Part shown: positions 31,995 through 40,009 of the stretch, in pieces
Position numbering within the stretch: position 1 is the stretch's first letter
Layout: every line of letters begins with the position of its first letter
Source of the DNA: Paracoccaceae bacterium
Lineage (GTDB): Bacteria; Pseudomonadota; Alphaproteobacteria; Rhodobacterales; Rhodobacteraceae
DNA: 46,631 nt
Reading direction: 5' to 3'
Assembly: GCA_026989055.1 (NCBI GenBank)
Contig: JALSKC010000057.1
Span: 1 to 46,631, forward strand
Position numbers and translations under genes: made by a program
The notes under the pieces: generated by a model
The model's database searches: none
What the model was told of the DNA's origin: nothing
Seen by the model: the letters and a program-made list of their open reading frames with translations, nothing else

Positions 31995-33098
31995 ATGCTG
32001 GAAACCTGGAGAGAAATGATCATCGAGTCGCCGGCCTTCTACATCGGCTGGGGCGGGCTGCTGATCGGGTTCGTGTTCGGCTTCATCGTGCAGCGGACGA
32101 ACTTCTGCACCATGGGTGCGCTGTCCGACATCCTGTCCTTCGGCGACTGGCGGCGCTTCCGTTCCTGGATGCTGGCCATCGCCATCACGATGGTCGGGGT
32201 TTACGCGATGCAGCGCATGGGTGTCGCCGATTTCGGCGGCTCCATGTATCTGGCGCCGAATTTCGGCTGGCTCGGCAATGCGGTGGGCGGGCTGCTGTTC
32301 GGCATCGGCATGGTGTTCGGGGGCGGTTGCGTGTCCAGGAACCTGGTGCGTGCCGGCGGCGGCGACCTGCGCTCTCTGGTCATCCTGATCGTGATCGGGC
32401 TGTTCGCCTACATGACCATCGGCGGGCTCATCGCGCCGACGCGCGTTGCGCTGTTCAGCCCCTCGACGATCAATCTTGGCGATGCGGGTTTCGAAACCCA
32501 GAGCATGGGAGAGCTTCTCGCGGCGGCCACGGGGCTGAGCGCCGGAACGGGCACGATCATCGTGCTCGCGGTGTGCGTCGCCGGGCTCCTGTTCTTCTGT
32601 CTGCGGGATGCCGGATTCCGCAACTCGCCCAGCCATCTGATCGCCGGTGTCGGCATCGCCGTCACGGTGCTGGCCGGCTGGCTGCTGACCGGGCTGGCAC
32701 AGGACGATTTCGCCGATGTGCCGGTGCCTCTGATCTCGCTCAGCTACGTGCGTCCGACCGGCGATACCATGGATTACCTGATGCGCTATTCCGCTCTCGG
32801 CGCGCCGGGCTTCGGCGTGGTGACGCTTCTGGGGGCGCTTCTGGGCGCCCTTGCCGGGGCGCTGTCGTCGCGCAGCTTCCGCTGGGCGACATTCTCCGAT
32901 GTCGGAGACACCGGGCGCAACCTGTTCGGCGCGGCGCTGATGGGGGTCGGCGGGGTGCTGGCGCTGGGCTGCACCATCGGTCAGGGGCTGACCGGGATTT
33001 CAACACTCGCAGCCGGGTCGCTGATTGCGGTCGTGTTCATCGTCATCGGCGGGATTGTCGGCATCAAGGCGATGGAATGGCTGATCATGCGCGAGTGA
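31995..33098 (+). CDS. YeeE/YedE-family sulfur-compound transporter (TsuA-like)
   Basis: Inner-membrane protein of 367 residues with about nine hydrophobic segments. The three conserved cysteine motifs of the thiosulfate transporter TsuA/YeeE are present: QRTNFCTMGALSD, GGGCVSRNLVRAGGG and LGCTIGQGLTG. The protein is probably the uptake route for thiosulfate or sulfane sulfur that feeds TusA and DsrEFH. GAAGGA lies just before the ATG; an in-frame start at 31905 would place the -10 inside the gene. It stands alone, with its own promoter and a terminator downstream. Confidence 0.9.
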   Translation: MLETWREMIIESPAFYIGWGGLLIGFVFGFIVQRTNFCTMGALSDILSFGDWRRFRSWMLAIAITMVGVYAMQRMGVADFGGSMYLAPNFGWLGNAVGGLLFGIGMVFGGGCVSRNLVRAGGGDLRSLVILIVIGLFAYMTIGGLIAPTRVALFSPSTINLGDAGFETQSMGELLAAATGLSAGTGTIIVLAVCVAGLLFFCLRDAGFRNSPSHLIAGVGIAVTVLAGWLLTGLAQDDFADVPVPLISLSYVRPTGDTMDYLMRYSALGAPGFGVVTLLGALLGALAGALSSRSFRWATFSDVGDTGRNLFGAALMGVGGVLALGCTIGQGLTGISTLAAGSLIAVVFIVIGGIVGIKAMEWLIMRE

Positions 33099-33145
33099 TC
33101 ATGCGGGCGTGGCCCGGTTGCCGCCCGCCGGAAGAAGGGCGGGCA

Positions 33146-33174
33146 GGAAGGCCCCGCCGCGCGCGGGGCTTTCC
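33146..33174 (+). terminator. terminator after the YeeE/YedE gene
   Basis: GGAAGGCCCCG / CGGGGCTTTCC forms an 11-bp stem with one G-T pair and a 7-base loop, 48 bp after the stop codon. The T-run is short. Confidence 0.6.
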
Positions 33175-33341
33175 GTGTCGTGCGCCCTCATGCGCCGCCA
33201 TGCACCGCTTCGGCGCCCTTCCCTTCGGCTCCCTTTCCGGGGATGCGGCCCCGGGGGAGCGGGGTGCGGGGGCCCGCCGCTCCGCTCCCTCCACCCGCTG
33301 CCCGGCCGCGGTTCGCCCCGGCGGGCGGGTTCAGGCGGCGG

Positions 33342-34493
33342 TCAGTCGTCGTCCTCCTCCTCCGGCTCCAGCAGGGCGGCGACCTTCAGGGAGATGTCGC
33401 GGTAGATCTTCGCATGCGGCCCGTCCGGCTCGGCGATCACCACCGGGCGCCCTTCGTCGGAAAAGCGCCGGATGTCCATGTGCAGCGGCACCGCGCCCAG
33501 GAAAGTGACGCCGAGCCGGTCCGCCTCCTGCCGGGCGCCGCCGTGGCCGAAGATTTCGGAGGTTTCGCCGCAGTGAGGGCAGATGAAGCTGCTCATGTTC
33601 TCGATGATTCCGAACACCGGCACATCGACGTTCTTGAACATCTTGAGCCCGCGGCGCGCGTCGATCAGCGCCAGATCCTGCGGGGTCGAGACGATCACCG
33701 AGCCGGTCAGCGGCACCTGCTGGGCCATGGTCAGCTGCGCGTCTCCCGTGCCCGGCGGCATGTCGAGCACCAGCACGTCGAGATCGCCCCATTCGACCTC
33801 GTTCACCAGCTGCATCAGCGCCGACATGATCATCGGCCCGCGCCAGATCACCGGCGAATCCTCGTCGATGAGGAAACCCATCGACATCACCTTGGTGCCA
33901 TACTGCTCGATCGGCACGATCCGGTCGTTCTCGATCGCCGGGCGCTCGGTGATGCCCATCAGCCGCGGGATCGAGGGGCCGTAGATGTCGGCATCCAGCA
34001 GCCCCACCTTCAGCCCCAGGGCGCGCAGCCCCAGCGCCAGGTTGACCGAGGTGGTCGATTTCCCGACGCCGCCCTTGCCCGAGGCCACCGCCAGGATGGC
34101 GTTGACGCCGGGGATCGCCGCCTTGTCGGGGCGCATGTCGGGGCCCACGGGCCGGTCGGGGCCTCTGGGCAGGGTAGGCTTGCGGCGCGGCGGGGGCGGG
34201 GGGGGCGTTCCACCGGCCGTTGGGGGCGTTCTACCAGCCGTTTCTGCCGGCGGGCCCAGCGCCACCAGGACGGTTTCCACCCCGTCCAGTTCGCGCAGCG
34301 CGGCTTCCGCCCGTGTCCTGAGTTCGGCGAGCGCGCCGTTCATTCCGCGCGGCGGGCGCAGGGAAAGGACAACCCGGCCGCCGTCAATGTTCACCTCGGA
34401 GACGAGGCCGGCGGACACGATGTCGTTCCCGGCGCCGCTCCCGGCGCCCGGCACGCCGATCCGGCTGAGCTGTGCGAGTATCCTGTCCTTCAT
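33342..34493 (-). CDS. mrp: Mrp/ApbC-family iron-sulfur cluster carrier ATPase
   Basis: Cytoplasmic P-loop NTPase of 383 residues that binds and transfers [4Fe-4S] clusters. An N-terminal MIP18/DUF59-like region (about 1-100) is joined by a Pro/Gly-rich linker to the ATPase domain. Deviant Walker A ASGKGGVGKSTTS, then LDADIYGPSIPRL and the conserved CxxC FICPHCGE for the bridging cluster. The ATG at 34493 is preceded by GGGGGACA; the frame is open further upstream, but the upstream residues are not protein-like. It lies near the sulfur genes and has an ATATTC-N8-GAATAT operator about 120 bp upstream, which suggests induction together with the Fe-S-rich Dsr proteins. Confidence 0.93.
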   Translation of the reverse strand: MKDRILAQLSRIGVPGAGSGAGNDIVSAGLVSEVNIDGGRVVLSLRPPRGMNGALAELRTRAEAALRELDGVETVLVALGPPAETAGRTPPTAGGTPPPPPPRRKPTLPRGPDRPVGPDMRPDKAAIPGVNAILAVASGKGGVGKSTTSVNLALGLRALGLKVGLLDADIYGPSIPRLMGITERPAIENDRIVPIEQYGTKVMSMGFLIDEDSPVIWRGPMIMSALMQLVNEVEWGDLDVLVLDMPPGTGDAQLTMAQQVPLTGSVIVSTPQDLALIDARRGLKMFKNVDVPVFGIIENMSSFICPHCGETSEIFGHGGARQEADRLGVTFLGAVPLHMDIRRFSDEGRPVVIAEPDGPHAKIYRDISLKVAALLEPEEEDDD

Positions 34494-34507
34494 CCTGTCC
34501 CCCTTTT

Positions 34508-34549
34508 CCCCCTTTGGTGCGCCCCTTTCGGTGCGCCCCCTTCGGTGCG
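34508..34549. repeat. three tandem 14-bp repeats in the mrp leader
   Basis: CCCCCTTTGGTGCG, CCCCTTTCGGTGCG and CCCCCTTCGGTGCG follow one another just upstream of the mrp ribosome site. The function is unknown; slippage-type repeat. Confidence 0.65.
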
Positions 34550-34605
34550 GCGATGCGGCCGATGCGGCGGCCGGCCTGGCGGCGCTGTTCCGAGCGATGC
34601 CGAAG

Positions 34606-34625
34606 ATATTCACCAAATAGAATAT
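34606..34625. promoter_or_regulatory. SqrR/BigR-type operator upstream of mrp
   Basis: ATATTC-ACCAAATA-GAATAT, a perfect 6-bp inverted repeat with 8-bp spacer that contains the ATTC-N8-GAAT core. It overlaps a possible minus-strand promoter (TTGCCT as -35 about 17 bp before TATTTG). The position fits a repressor. The regulator is not encoded in the window. Confidence 0.6.
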
Positions 34626-35187
34626 AAAGGACCGGCAGGCAAGGAATACCGGCCTCCGGCAGGCGCCGCCGGATATCCCGGCGGGGGAAGGCGCGCGAAG
34701 AATGTGCGAATCGGCGCGGCCGCGGAGGCGGTGCAGGGCGCGTTCCGGCGGCCGCAGGCGTGCGGCGGGAGGTGGAATTCTGGAAAAATTACATGGAAAC
34801 AGTCTGTTGCCGGTGCAGGGAAGATGCGGGATGCGCAAATCGCCACAATTCAATCCCGGCGGCGGAGCGGGAATGTCGTGCCGGAAAGAACAGTTCCTCC
34901 CCGATTGTGCAGGGAGGGGAGAGCTTGCCGGAGCGGCGCGGATGATTGTTTCGATGCCGGCAAATACAGGCCCGATTCCGGGATTTTCCGGTGTCTCCAT
35001 TTTATCCTGAAATCGCCTTTTTCGGGGCGGGGCGACCCCATTTCCGACAGGTTCGCGGGGAAGTTGCCGGGCCGGGGATGCCTGCCGCCGCGATTGCGGC
35101 TCTGCCCGGGGCGATCGGCGGGAAGGTGGTTGGGGATGAACGGGATCATCCGGCAGCGGGGGTGCTGCCGGGCATGGAGCGAAAGAC
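34626..35187. other. long gap without a recognisable gene
   Basis: About 560 bp of lower GC content than the neighbours, between the mrp operator and the Hint-domain gene. Open frames of 60-120 codons exist on both strands but show no family resemblance and unlikely composition. I see no RNA gene. It may contain the promoter of the Hint gene or the remains of a lost gene. Confidence 0.45.
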
Positions 35188-35745
35188 ATGAAAACGATGA
35201 CTGCCACACTCTTGCATGAAATCGCTGCCGCGGAGCGCGCGCGCCCTCGCCGGTTCAGGATCGCCGGCCAGGAGCCGGCCGTGCCGTCCGAAAATTCCCT
35301 GTCGCTACAGGACGGGCAATTGCCGCAGGGGCCGACGGGGCTGGGTCCGATGACTCCGGTGCAGACCGCGTTCGGCGATTTTCCGGCCCAGACCCTGCGC
35401 AAGGGAGACCGGGTCCGGATCCGGGACGGGCGATTCCTGCCGATCCGCTCGGTCAGGCGGGCCATACTGGACGAGGAGTTCCTTCGCCGCCATCCGGACG
35501 CGCAGCCGGTCCTCATCAGGGCCGGGGCGCTGGGCGGCGGGCTGCCCGGGGCAGATCTGCTGCTGGCGCCGGATCAGACGATCGCCTTCGGACCGGGGGC
35601 GGGGAGGGTCCATCGGGCGCGGGATCTTCTCGGGCGGTCGTTTGTCTGCCGCAGGCCGGAGGCGATCATCACCTATACGGAGCTCAGCCTGGAAGAACCC
35701 GCCTTCGTCCGGTGCCACGGGGTCTGGGTCGAGCTGCCGGGCTGA
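35188..35745 (+). CDS. Hint-domain-like protein lacking the nucleophile cysteine
   Basis: 185 residues resembling the Hint-domain proteins common in Rhodobacterales: FGDFPAQTLRKGDRVRIRDGR, PIRSVRRAIL, then PVLIRAGALGGGLPGADLLLAPDQTIAF. Functional Hint/intein domains start with a Cys or Ser at the splice junction (C-F-x-x-G-T type). Here the corresponding stretch reads GLGPMTPVQTAF, so autocatalytic cleavage is unlikely. No signal peptide. GGAGCGAAAG supports the start. Role unknown. Confidence 0.7.
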   Translation: MKTMTATLLHEIAAAERARPRRFRIAGQEPAVPSENSLSLQDGQLPQGPTGLGPMTPVQTAFGDFPAQTLRKGDRVRIRDGRFLPIRSVRRAILDEEFLRRHPDAQPVLIRAGALGGGLPGADLLLAPDQTIAFGPGAGRVHRARDLLGRSFVCRRPEAIITYTELSLEEPAFVRCHGVWVELPG

Positions 35746-35763
35746 GCGTTCCGGCCCGCCGGT

Positions 35764-36723
35764 TCAGCGGCCCGGGATCATCTCGGCCTGGCGCACGATC
35801 ACCTCGGCCTGGCGGATGCTGGCGATGTCCACCAGGCGGCCCTTGTAGACGGCGGCGCCGGCGCCTTCGGCCTTCGCCCTTTCCATTGCGGCGAGGATTT
35901 CGCGGGCTTCGGCCACCTGCTCGGGCGAGGGGGTGAACACCTCGTTTGCCAGCGCCACCTGCCTGGGGTGGATGGCCCATTTGCCGACCATCCCCAGCGT
36001 GGCCGCGCGGCGCGCCTGGGCGATGAAGCCCTCGTCGTCCGAGAAGTCTCCGAACGGGCCGTCCACCGGCAGCACGCCGTGGCTGCGGCAGGCGGCGACG
36101 ATGGCGGTCTGCGCCCAGTGCCAGGGATCGCCCCAGTATTTCCGGCCTTCGTGGATCATGTAGTAGTTTTCCTGGGTGCCGCCGATGCCGGTTGTCTGCA
36201 TGCCCATGGAGGCGGCGAAATCGGCCGCGCCCAGGCTCATCGCCTGAAGCCGCGGGCTGGCGGCGGCGATCTCCTGCACGTTGGATAGGCCGGCGGCGCT
36301 TTCGATGATCACCTCGAATGCGATGGGCTTGCTGCGGCCCCGGGCGGCTTCGACCGCGCTTGCCAGCGCGTCCACCGCGTAGATGTCGGCGGCACAGCCC
36401 ACCTTCGGGATCATGATCTGGTCCAGCCTGTCGGAGGCGTTTTCCAAGAGGCCCACCACATCCTGATACCAGTATGGCGTATCAAGGGCGTTGATGCGCA
36501 CGCTCAGGTGCTTGCTGTTCCAGTCGATGTCGCCGATCGCCTGGATGACGTTCCGGCGCGCCTCTGCCTTGTCGTCGGGCGCCACGCTGTCTTCCAGGTC
36601 GAGGTTGATCACGTCGGCGTCGCTGGCCGCCATCTTTTCGAAGATCGCCGGGCGCGAGCCGGGGCCGAACAGCTGGCAGCGGTTGGGGCGGGCGGGCGGC
36701 GTGGGCTGGATGCGAAAGCTCAT
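35764..36723 (-). CDS. mcl1: L-malyl-CoA / beta-methylmalyl-CoA lyase
   Basis: HpcH/HpaI-type CoA lyase of 319 residues. It cleaves beta-methylmalyl-CoA to glyoxylate and propionyl-CoA and L-malyl-CoA to glyoxylate and acetyl-CoA in the ethylmalonyl-CoA pathway. Sequence features are RPNRCQLFGPGSRP at the N-terminus, NLDLEDSVAPDDK, EVIIESAAGL and LGMVGKWAIHPRQVALANE. Overall it reads as a close homologue of Rhodobacter sphaeroides Mcl1 (about 318 residues). Start at the MSFRIQP methionine, as in that protein. It is divergent from the dgcN operon. Confidence 0.94.
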   Translation of the reverse strand: MSFRIQPTPPARPNRCQLFGPGSRPAIFEKMAASDADVINLDLEDSVAPDDKAEARRNVIQAIGDIDWNSKHLSVRINALDTPYWYQDVVGLLENASDRLDQIMIPKVGCAADIYAVDALASAVEAARGRSKPIAFEVIIESAAGLSNVQEIAAASPRLQAMSLGAADFAASMGMQTTGIGGTQENYYMIHEGRKYWGDPWHWAQTAIVAACRSHGVLPVDGPFGDFSDDEGFIAQARRAATLGMVGKWAIHPRQVALANEVFTPSPEQVAEAREILAAMERAKAEGAGAAVYKGRLVDIASIRQAEVIVRQAEMIPGR

Positions 36724-36877
36724 GGCGTGGCCTTGTAACGATGTTTCACGGTGTTGCGCGACAGCGATAGAATATTGCGCATCCGGCCGCAAGCGCGTTT
36801 TGCTGCCGCAGAAACGATGCCGCGACGCAGAGCGCGCGGCGGCCAGGGGCCTTTTCGCAGCCGGCGCGCGGATGGAA

Positions 36878-36916
36878 CAATCTTCTGCTCATCTCGAAGA
36901 TTGCGGAAGAAGATTG
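36878..36916. promoter_or_regulatory. triple-copy operator-like element upstream of dgcN
   Basis: CAATCTTC (36878-36885), GAAGATTG (36896-36903) and GAAGATTG (36909-36916): a perfect 8-bp inverted repeat with a 10-bp spacer plus a third direct copy. It is 88-126 bp upstream of dgcN and 155 bp from mcl1. No regulator gene is present in the window. Confidence 0.55.
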
Positions 36917-37003
36917 CTTTTTCGGCGCCTTGTTGCGCAGGGTCGGGAGCATCTCTCCGGCAGAATCCGGCATCATTCGACAGTCTTTCAGGGGGGAGCG
37001 ACG

Positions 37004-38008
37004 ATGATGATCGGGAAACCCTATCTCCTGTTTCTGGGCGATGCGCCCGACCAGCTGGCCGCCAAGGTGGCGCAGGGCATCCGGGACTGGCGCCCCGGCG
37101 ACGCGGTGGGGCAGTTCCGCCTGCCCGGCTGCGGCGCCGGTGTGGGCCTTCCCGACATGACGCTGGAGGAAGCGAAGGCGGCCGGCGCGAAGACGCTGGT
37201 GATCGGGGTGGCCAACCGAGGCGGCGTGTTCTCGGAGGCCTGGAAGGCGGTGCTGCTGGAAGCGCTGGAGGCGGGTTTCGACCTGGCTTCGGGGCTGCAC
37301 AACCTGCTGCGCGACGAGGCGGATCTTGCCGCCGCGGCCAGGGCCAACGGGTGCCGGCTGCACGATGTGCGCCTGCCCGGGGAGCGATATCCGATCGCCA
37401 ACGGGCGCAGGCGCGCGGGCAAACGCTGCCTTGCGGTGGGCACCGACTGCTCGGTGGGCAAGATGTACACCGCGCTGGCGATGGAGGCCGAAATGATGCG
37501 TCGGGGCCTGAAGGCCACCTTCCGCGCCACCGGCCAGACGGGGATCCTGATCACCGGATCCGGCGTGCCGCTCGATGCGGTGGTCGCCGATTTCATGGCC
37601 GGGGCGGTGGAATGGCTGACCCCCGACAACGACGACGACCACTGGGATCTGATCGAGGGCCAGGGCAGCCTGTTTCACGTGTCCTATTCCGGGGTCACCA
37701 TGGCGCTGATCCACGGCGGCCAGCCCGATGCCCTGATCCTGTGCCACGAGCCGACGCGCAGCCACATGCGCGGCCTGCCCGGCTACGGGCTGCCCTCGCT
37801 GGAGCAGCTGCGCGATCTGGCGCTGCCGATTGCGCAGGTGGCCAACCCGGCCTGCAAGGTTGTCGGGATTTCGGTCAATACGAAAGCGCTGGGCGAGCAG
37901 GAGGCGCTGGACTACCTTGCCGGGATCGAGGCCCGCATGGGCCTGCCGGCGGTGGATCCGTTCCGGCACGGGGCGGGGCGGCTGGTGGATGCGCTGGAAG
38001 CTGTCTGA
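37004..38008 (+). CDS. dgcN: DgcN-type N-acetyltransferase for D-glutamate (DUF1611)
   Basis: 334-residue DUF1611-family protein. Known members (DgcN) acetylate D-glutamate in the first step of a marine bacterial D-glutamate degradation route. An N-terminal Rossmann-like part (PYLLFLGDAPDQLAAKVAQG) is followed by a P-loop-like GTDCSVGKMYTAL near 150 and GLPGYGLPSLEQLRD. The start at the ATG pair 37004/37007 is preceded by GGGGGGAG. dgcA follows after a 56-bp gap. Confidence 0.85.
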   Translation: MMIGKPYLLFLGDAPDQLAAKVAQGIRDWRPGDAVGQFRLPGCGAGVGLPDMTLEEAKAAGAKTLVIGVANRGGVFSEAWKAVLLEALEAGFDLASGLHNLLRDEADLAAAARANGCRLHDVRLPGERYPIANGRRRAGKRCLAVGTDCSVGKMYTALAMEAEMMRRGLKATFRATGQTGILITGSGVPLDAVVADFMAGAVEWLTPDNDDDHWDLIEGQGSLFHVSYSGVTMALIHGGQPDALILCHEPTRSHMRGLPGYGLPSLEQLRDLALPIAQVANPACKVVGISVNTKALGEQEALDYLAGIEARMGLPAVDPFRHGAGRLVDALEAV

Positions 38009-38064
38009 GGCCGGTGCGCGGGTGGCGGGGGGCGGGAGCCTCCGGCGGGAGTATTTCGGGCAAG

Positions 38065-39045
38065 ATGAAGAGGTGGTACGTGGAAATTTCGGTGACACGC
38101 GACGTGTTCCGGCTGGCCGAGGTGTTCACCATCTCGCGCGGGTCGCGCAGCGAGGCCAGGGTGCTGACGGTGCATGTTTCGGACGGGGCGCATCGCGGGC
38201 GGGGCGAATGCGTGCCCTATGTACGCTATGGCGAGACGCTGGAGAGCGTGGAGGCGCAGATTGCCGGGCTGCCCGGCGGCATCGACCGGGTGGCGTTGCA
38301 GGAGGCGCTGCCGCCGGGGGCGGCGCGCAACGCGGTGGATTGCGCGCTATGGGATCTGGAGGCGAAGCGCGCCGGGCGGCGGGTGTGGGAGCTGGCGGGG
38401 CTGGCCGCGCCGCGGCCGGTGGTCACGGCCTACACGCTGTCTCTGGACAGCCCCGGAGCCATGCGCGCGCAGGCCGCGCGCAACGCGCACCGGCCGCTGC
38501 TGAAGATCAAGCTGGGCACGTCCGACGACATGCCCCGGCTGGAGGCGGTGCGGCGCGGGGCGCCGGATGCGCGCATCATCGTCGATGCCAACGAGGGCTG
38601 GAGCGCCGAGGTCTATGCCGACCTCGCCCCGCATCTGCTGCGCCTGGGCGTGGCGCTGGTGGAGCAGCCCCTGCCGGCGGGCGCGGATGATGCGCTTGCG
38701 GAAATGGAAAGGCTGGTGCCCGTCTGCGCCGACGAGAGCTGCCATGACCTGGCCTCCCTGCCGGGGCTGCGCGGCAAGTATGACGCGGTGAACATCAAGC
38801 TCGACAAGACCGGCGGGCTGACCGAGGCGCTGGCGCTGCGCGAGGCGGCGCGGGCGGAGGGGTTCGGGATCATGGTCGGCTGCATGGTCGGCTCGTCGCT
38901 GGCGATGGCCCCGGCCACGCTGGTGGCCCAGGGCGCCGATGTGGTGGACCTTGACGGGCCGCTGCTTCTGGCCGAAGACCGGGACGACGCTTTGACATTC
39001 GACGCGGCCGGGGTGCATCCGCCGGGCGCGGCACTCTGGGGATAG
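38065..39045 (+). CDS. dgcA: DgcA-type N-acetyl-D-glutamate racemase (enolase superfamily)
   Basis: 326-residue member of the enolase superfamily, dipeptide-epimerase-like branch. It would convert N-acetyl-D-glutamate to the L-form. The catalytic KxK is in LLKIKLG. Metal ligands are Asp in VDANEGW, Glu in VEQPLP and Asp in ADESC, and the second catalytic Lys is in NIKLDKTGGL. The start ATG at 38065 has a poor ribosome site, and a GTG at 38080 is an alternative. It is 10 bp before the aminotransferase gene. Confidence 0.86.
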   Translation: MKRWYVEISVTRDVFRLAEVFTISRGSRSEARVLTVHVSDGAHRGRGECVPYVRYGETLESVEAQIAGLPGGIDRVALQEALPPGAARNAVDCALWDLEAKRAGRRVWELAGLAAPRPVVTAYTLSLDSPGAMRAQAARNAHRPLLKIKLGTSDDMPRLEAVRRGAPDARIIVDANEGWSAEVYADLAPHLLRLGVALVEQPLPAGADDALAEMERLVPVCADESCHDLASLPGLRGKYDAVNIKLDKTGGLTEALALREAARAEGFGIMVGCMVGSSLAMAPATLVAQGADVVDLDGPLLLAEDRDDALTFDAAGVHPPGAALWG

Positions 39046-39055
39046 GGAGACCGCC

Positions 39056-39919
39056 ATGACCCGCACCGTTTACCTGAACGGCGACTATCTGCCGGAGGAG
39101 GAGGCGAAGGTCTCGATCTTCGATCGCGCCTTCCTGATGGCCGACGGGGTTTACGAGGTGACCAGCGTGTTGGGTGGCAAGCTGATCGATTTCGACGGCC
39201 ACGCGGCGCGGCTGGAGCGTTCGCTGAAGGAGCTCGACATGGAGATGCCGATGCCGGTGGCCGATCTGCTGGCAATCCACCGCGAACTGGTGCGCCGCAA
39301 TGCGCTGGACGAGGGCATGATCTACCTGCAGGTCACCCGCGGCGCGCCCGCCGACCGCGATTTCGTCTTTCCCGACCCCGAGACGACGCCGCAGACCGTG
39401 GTTCTGTTCACCCAGTCCAGGCCCGGCCTTGCCGACAACCCGGCGGCGAAAAGGGGGATCAGGGTGATCTCGATCCCCGACATCCGCTGGGGCCGGCGCG
39501 ACATCAAGACGGTGCAGCTGCTCTATCCGTCGATGGGCAAGATGGCGGCGAAGAAGGCGGGCTGCGACGACGCCTGGCTGGTCGAGGACGGGCTGGTGAC
39601 CGAGGGCACCTCGAACAACGCCTATATCGTGAAGGGCGGGCGGATCATCACCCGCAACCTGTCCAGCGATATCCTGCACGGCATCACCCGCGCCGCCGTG
39701 CTGCGGTTCGCGCGCGAGGCGCAGATGGAGGTCGAGGAGCGGCCCTTCACCATCGAAGAGGCGCAAGGGGCGGACGAGGCCTTCATCACCTCGGCCAGCA
39801 CCTTCGTGATGCCGGTGGTCGAGGTGGACGGGGCGAAGCTGGGCGACGGCACGCCGGGGCCGGTGGCCACGCGGCTGCGCGAGATCTACCTGGAGGAGAG
39901 CCGGAAGTCGGCAATCTGA
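39056..39919 (+). CDS. dat: D-amino-acid aminotransferase (class IV PLP)
   Basis: 287-residue fold-type IV transaminase, converting D-amino acids and 2-oxoglutarate to 2-oxo acids and D-glutamate. PLP lysine Lys151 in RRDIKTVQLLYP, and the family block VTEGTSNNAYIV. N-terminal VYLNGDYLPEEEAKVSIFDR is typical. Together with dgcN and dgcA it gives a route from mixed D-amino acids through D-glutamate to L-glutamate, a plausible peptidoglycan- or marine D-amino-acid-scavenging operon. Confidence 0.9.
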   Translation: MTRTVYLNGDYLPEEEAKVSIFDRAFLMADGVYEVTSVLGGKLIDFDGHAARLERSLKELDMEMPMPVADLLAIHRELVRRNALDEGMIYLQVTRGAPADRDFVFPDPETTPQTVVLFTQSRPGLADNPAAKRGIRVISIPDIRWGRRDIKTVQLLYPSMGKMAAKKAGCDDAWLVEDGLVTEGTSNNAYIVKGGRIITRNLSSDILHGITRAAVLRFAREAQMEVEERPFTIEEAQGADEAFITSASTFVMPVVEVDGAKLGDGTPGPVATRLREIYLEESRKSAI

Positions 39920-39951
39920 GCGTTCCCGCCCCACAGGCGCCCGCGCCTGCG

Positions 39952-40009
39952 CGTGAGCGCGCCGCGTGTGGCTGCCCGCTCGGGGCGCGGGCCGTGACCG
40001 GCGCTCACG
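39952..40009. terminator. inverted repeat between convergent dat and alcohol dehydrogenase
   Basis: CGTGAGCGC (39952-39960) and GCGCTCACG (40001-40009) can pair over a GC-rich loop that itself contains GCCCGC/GCGGGC. The right arm contains the dehydrogenase stop codon. Possibly a bidirectional terminator, without a clear T-run. Confidence 0.4.

Noticed and set aside
34702-35010. A possible 102-residue Cys/Arg-rich protein in the long gap upstream of the Hint gene
   Set aside because: No convincing ribosome site, unlikely composition and no recognisable family; better treated as non-coding.
14243-35187. The sulfur region as a recently inserted mobile island
   Set aside because: No integrase, transposase, tRNA border or direct terminal repeats were seen, and base composition matches the flanks. 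Older transfer is not excluded.
33180-35219. A 679-codon frame across mrp and the long gap on the plus strand
   Set aside because: It lies antisense to a clear Mrp protein and reads as low-complexity Arg/Gly/Ala sequence through the gap.
34493-35516. An N-terminal extension of mrp by 341 codons in the same frame
   Set aside because: The extension has no domain pattern, overlaps the Hint gene and the operator, and the ATG at 34493 gives the normal Mrp length with a ribosome site.
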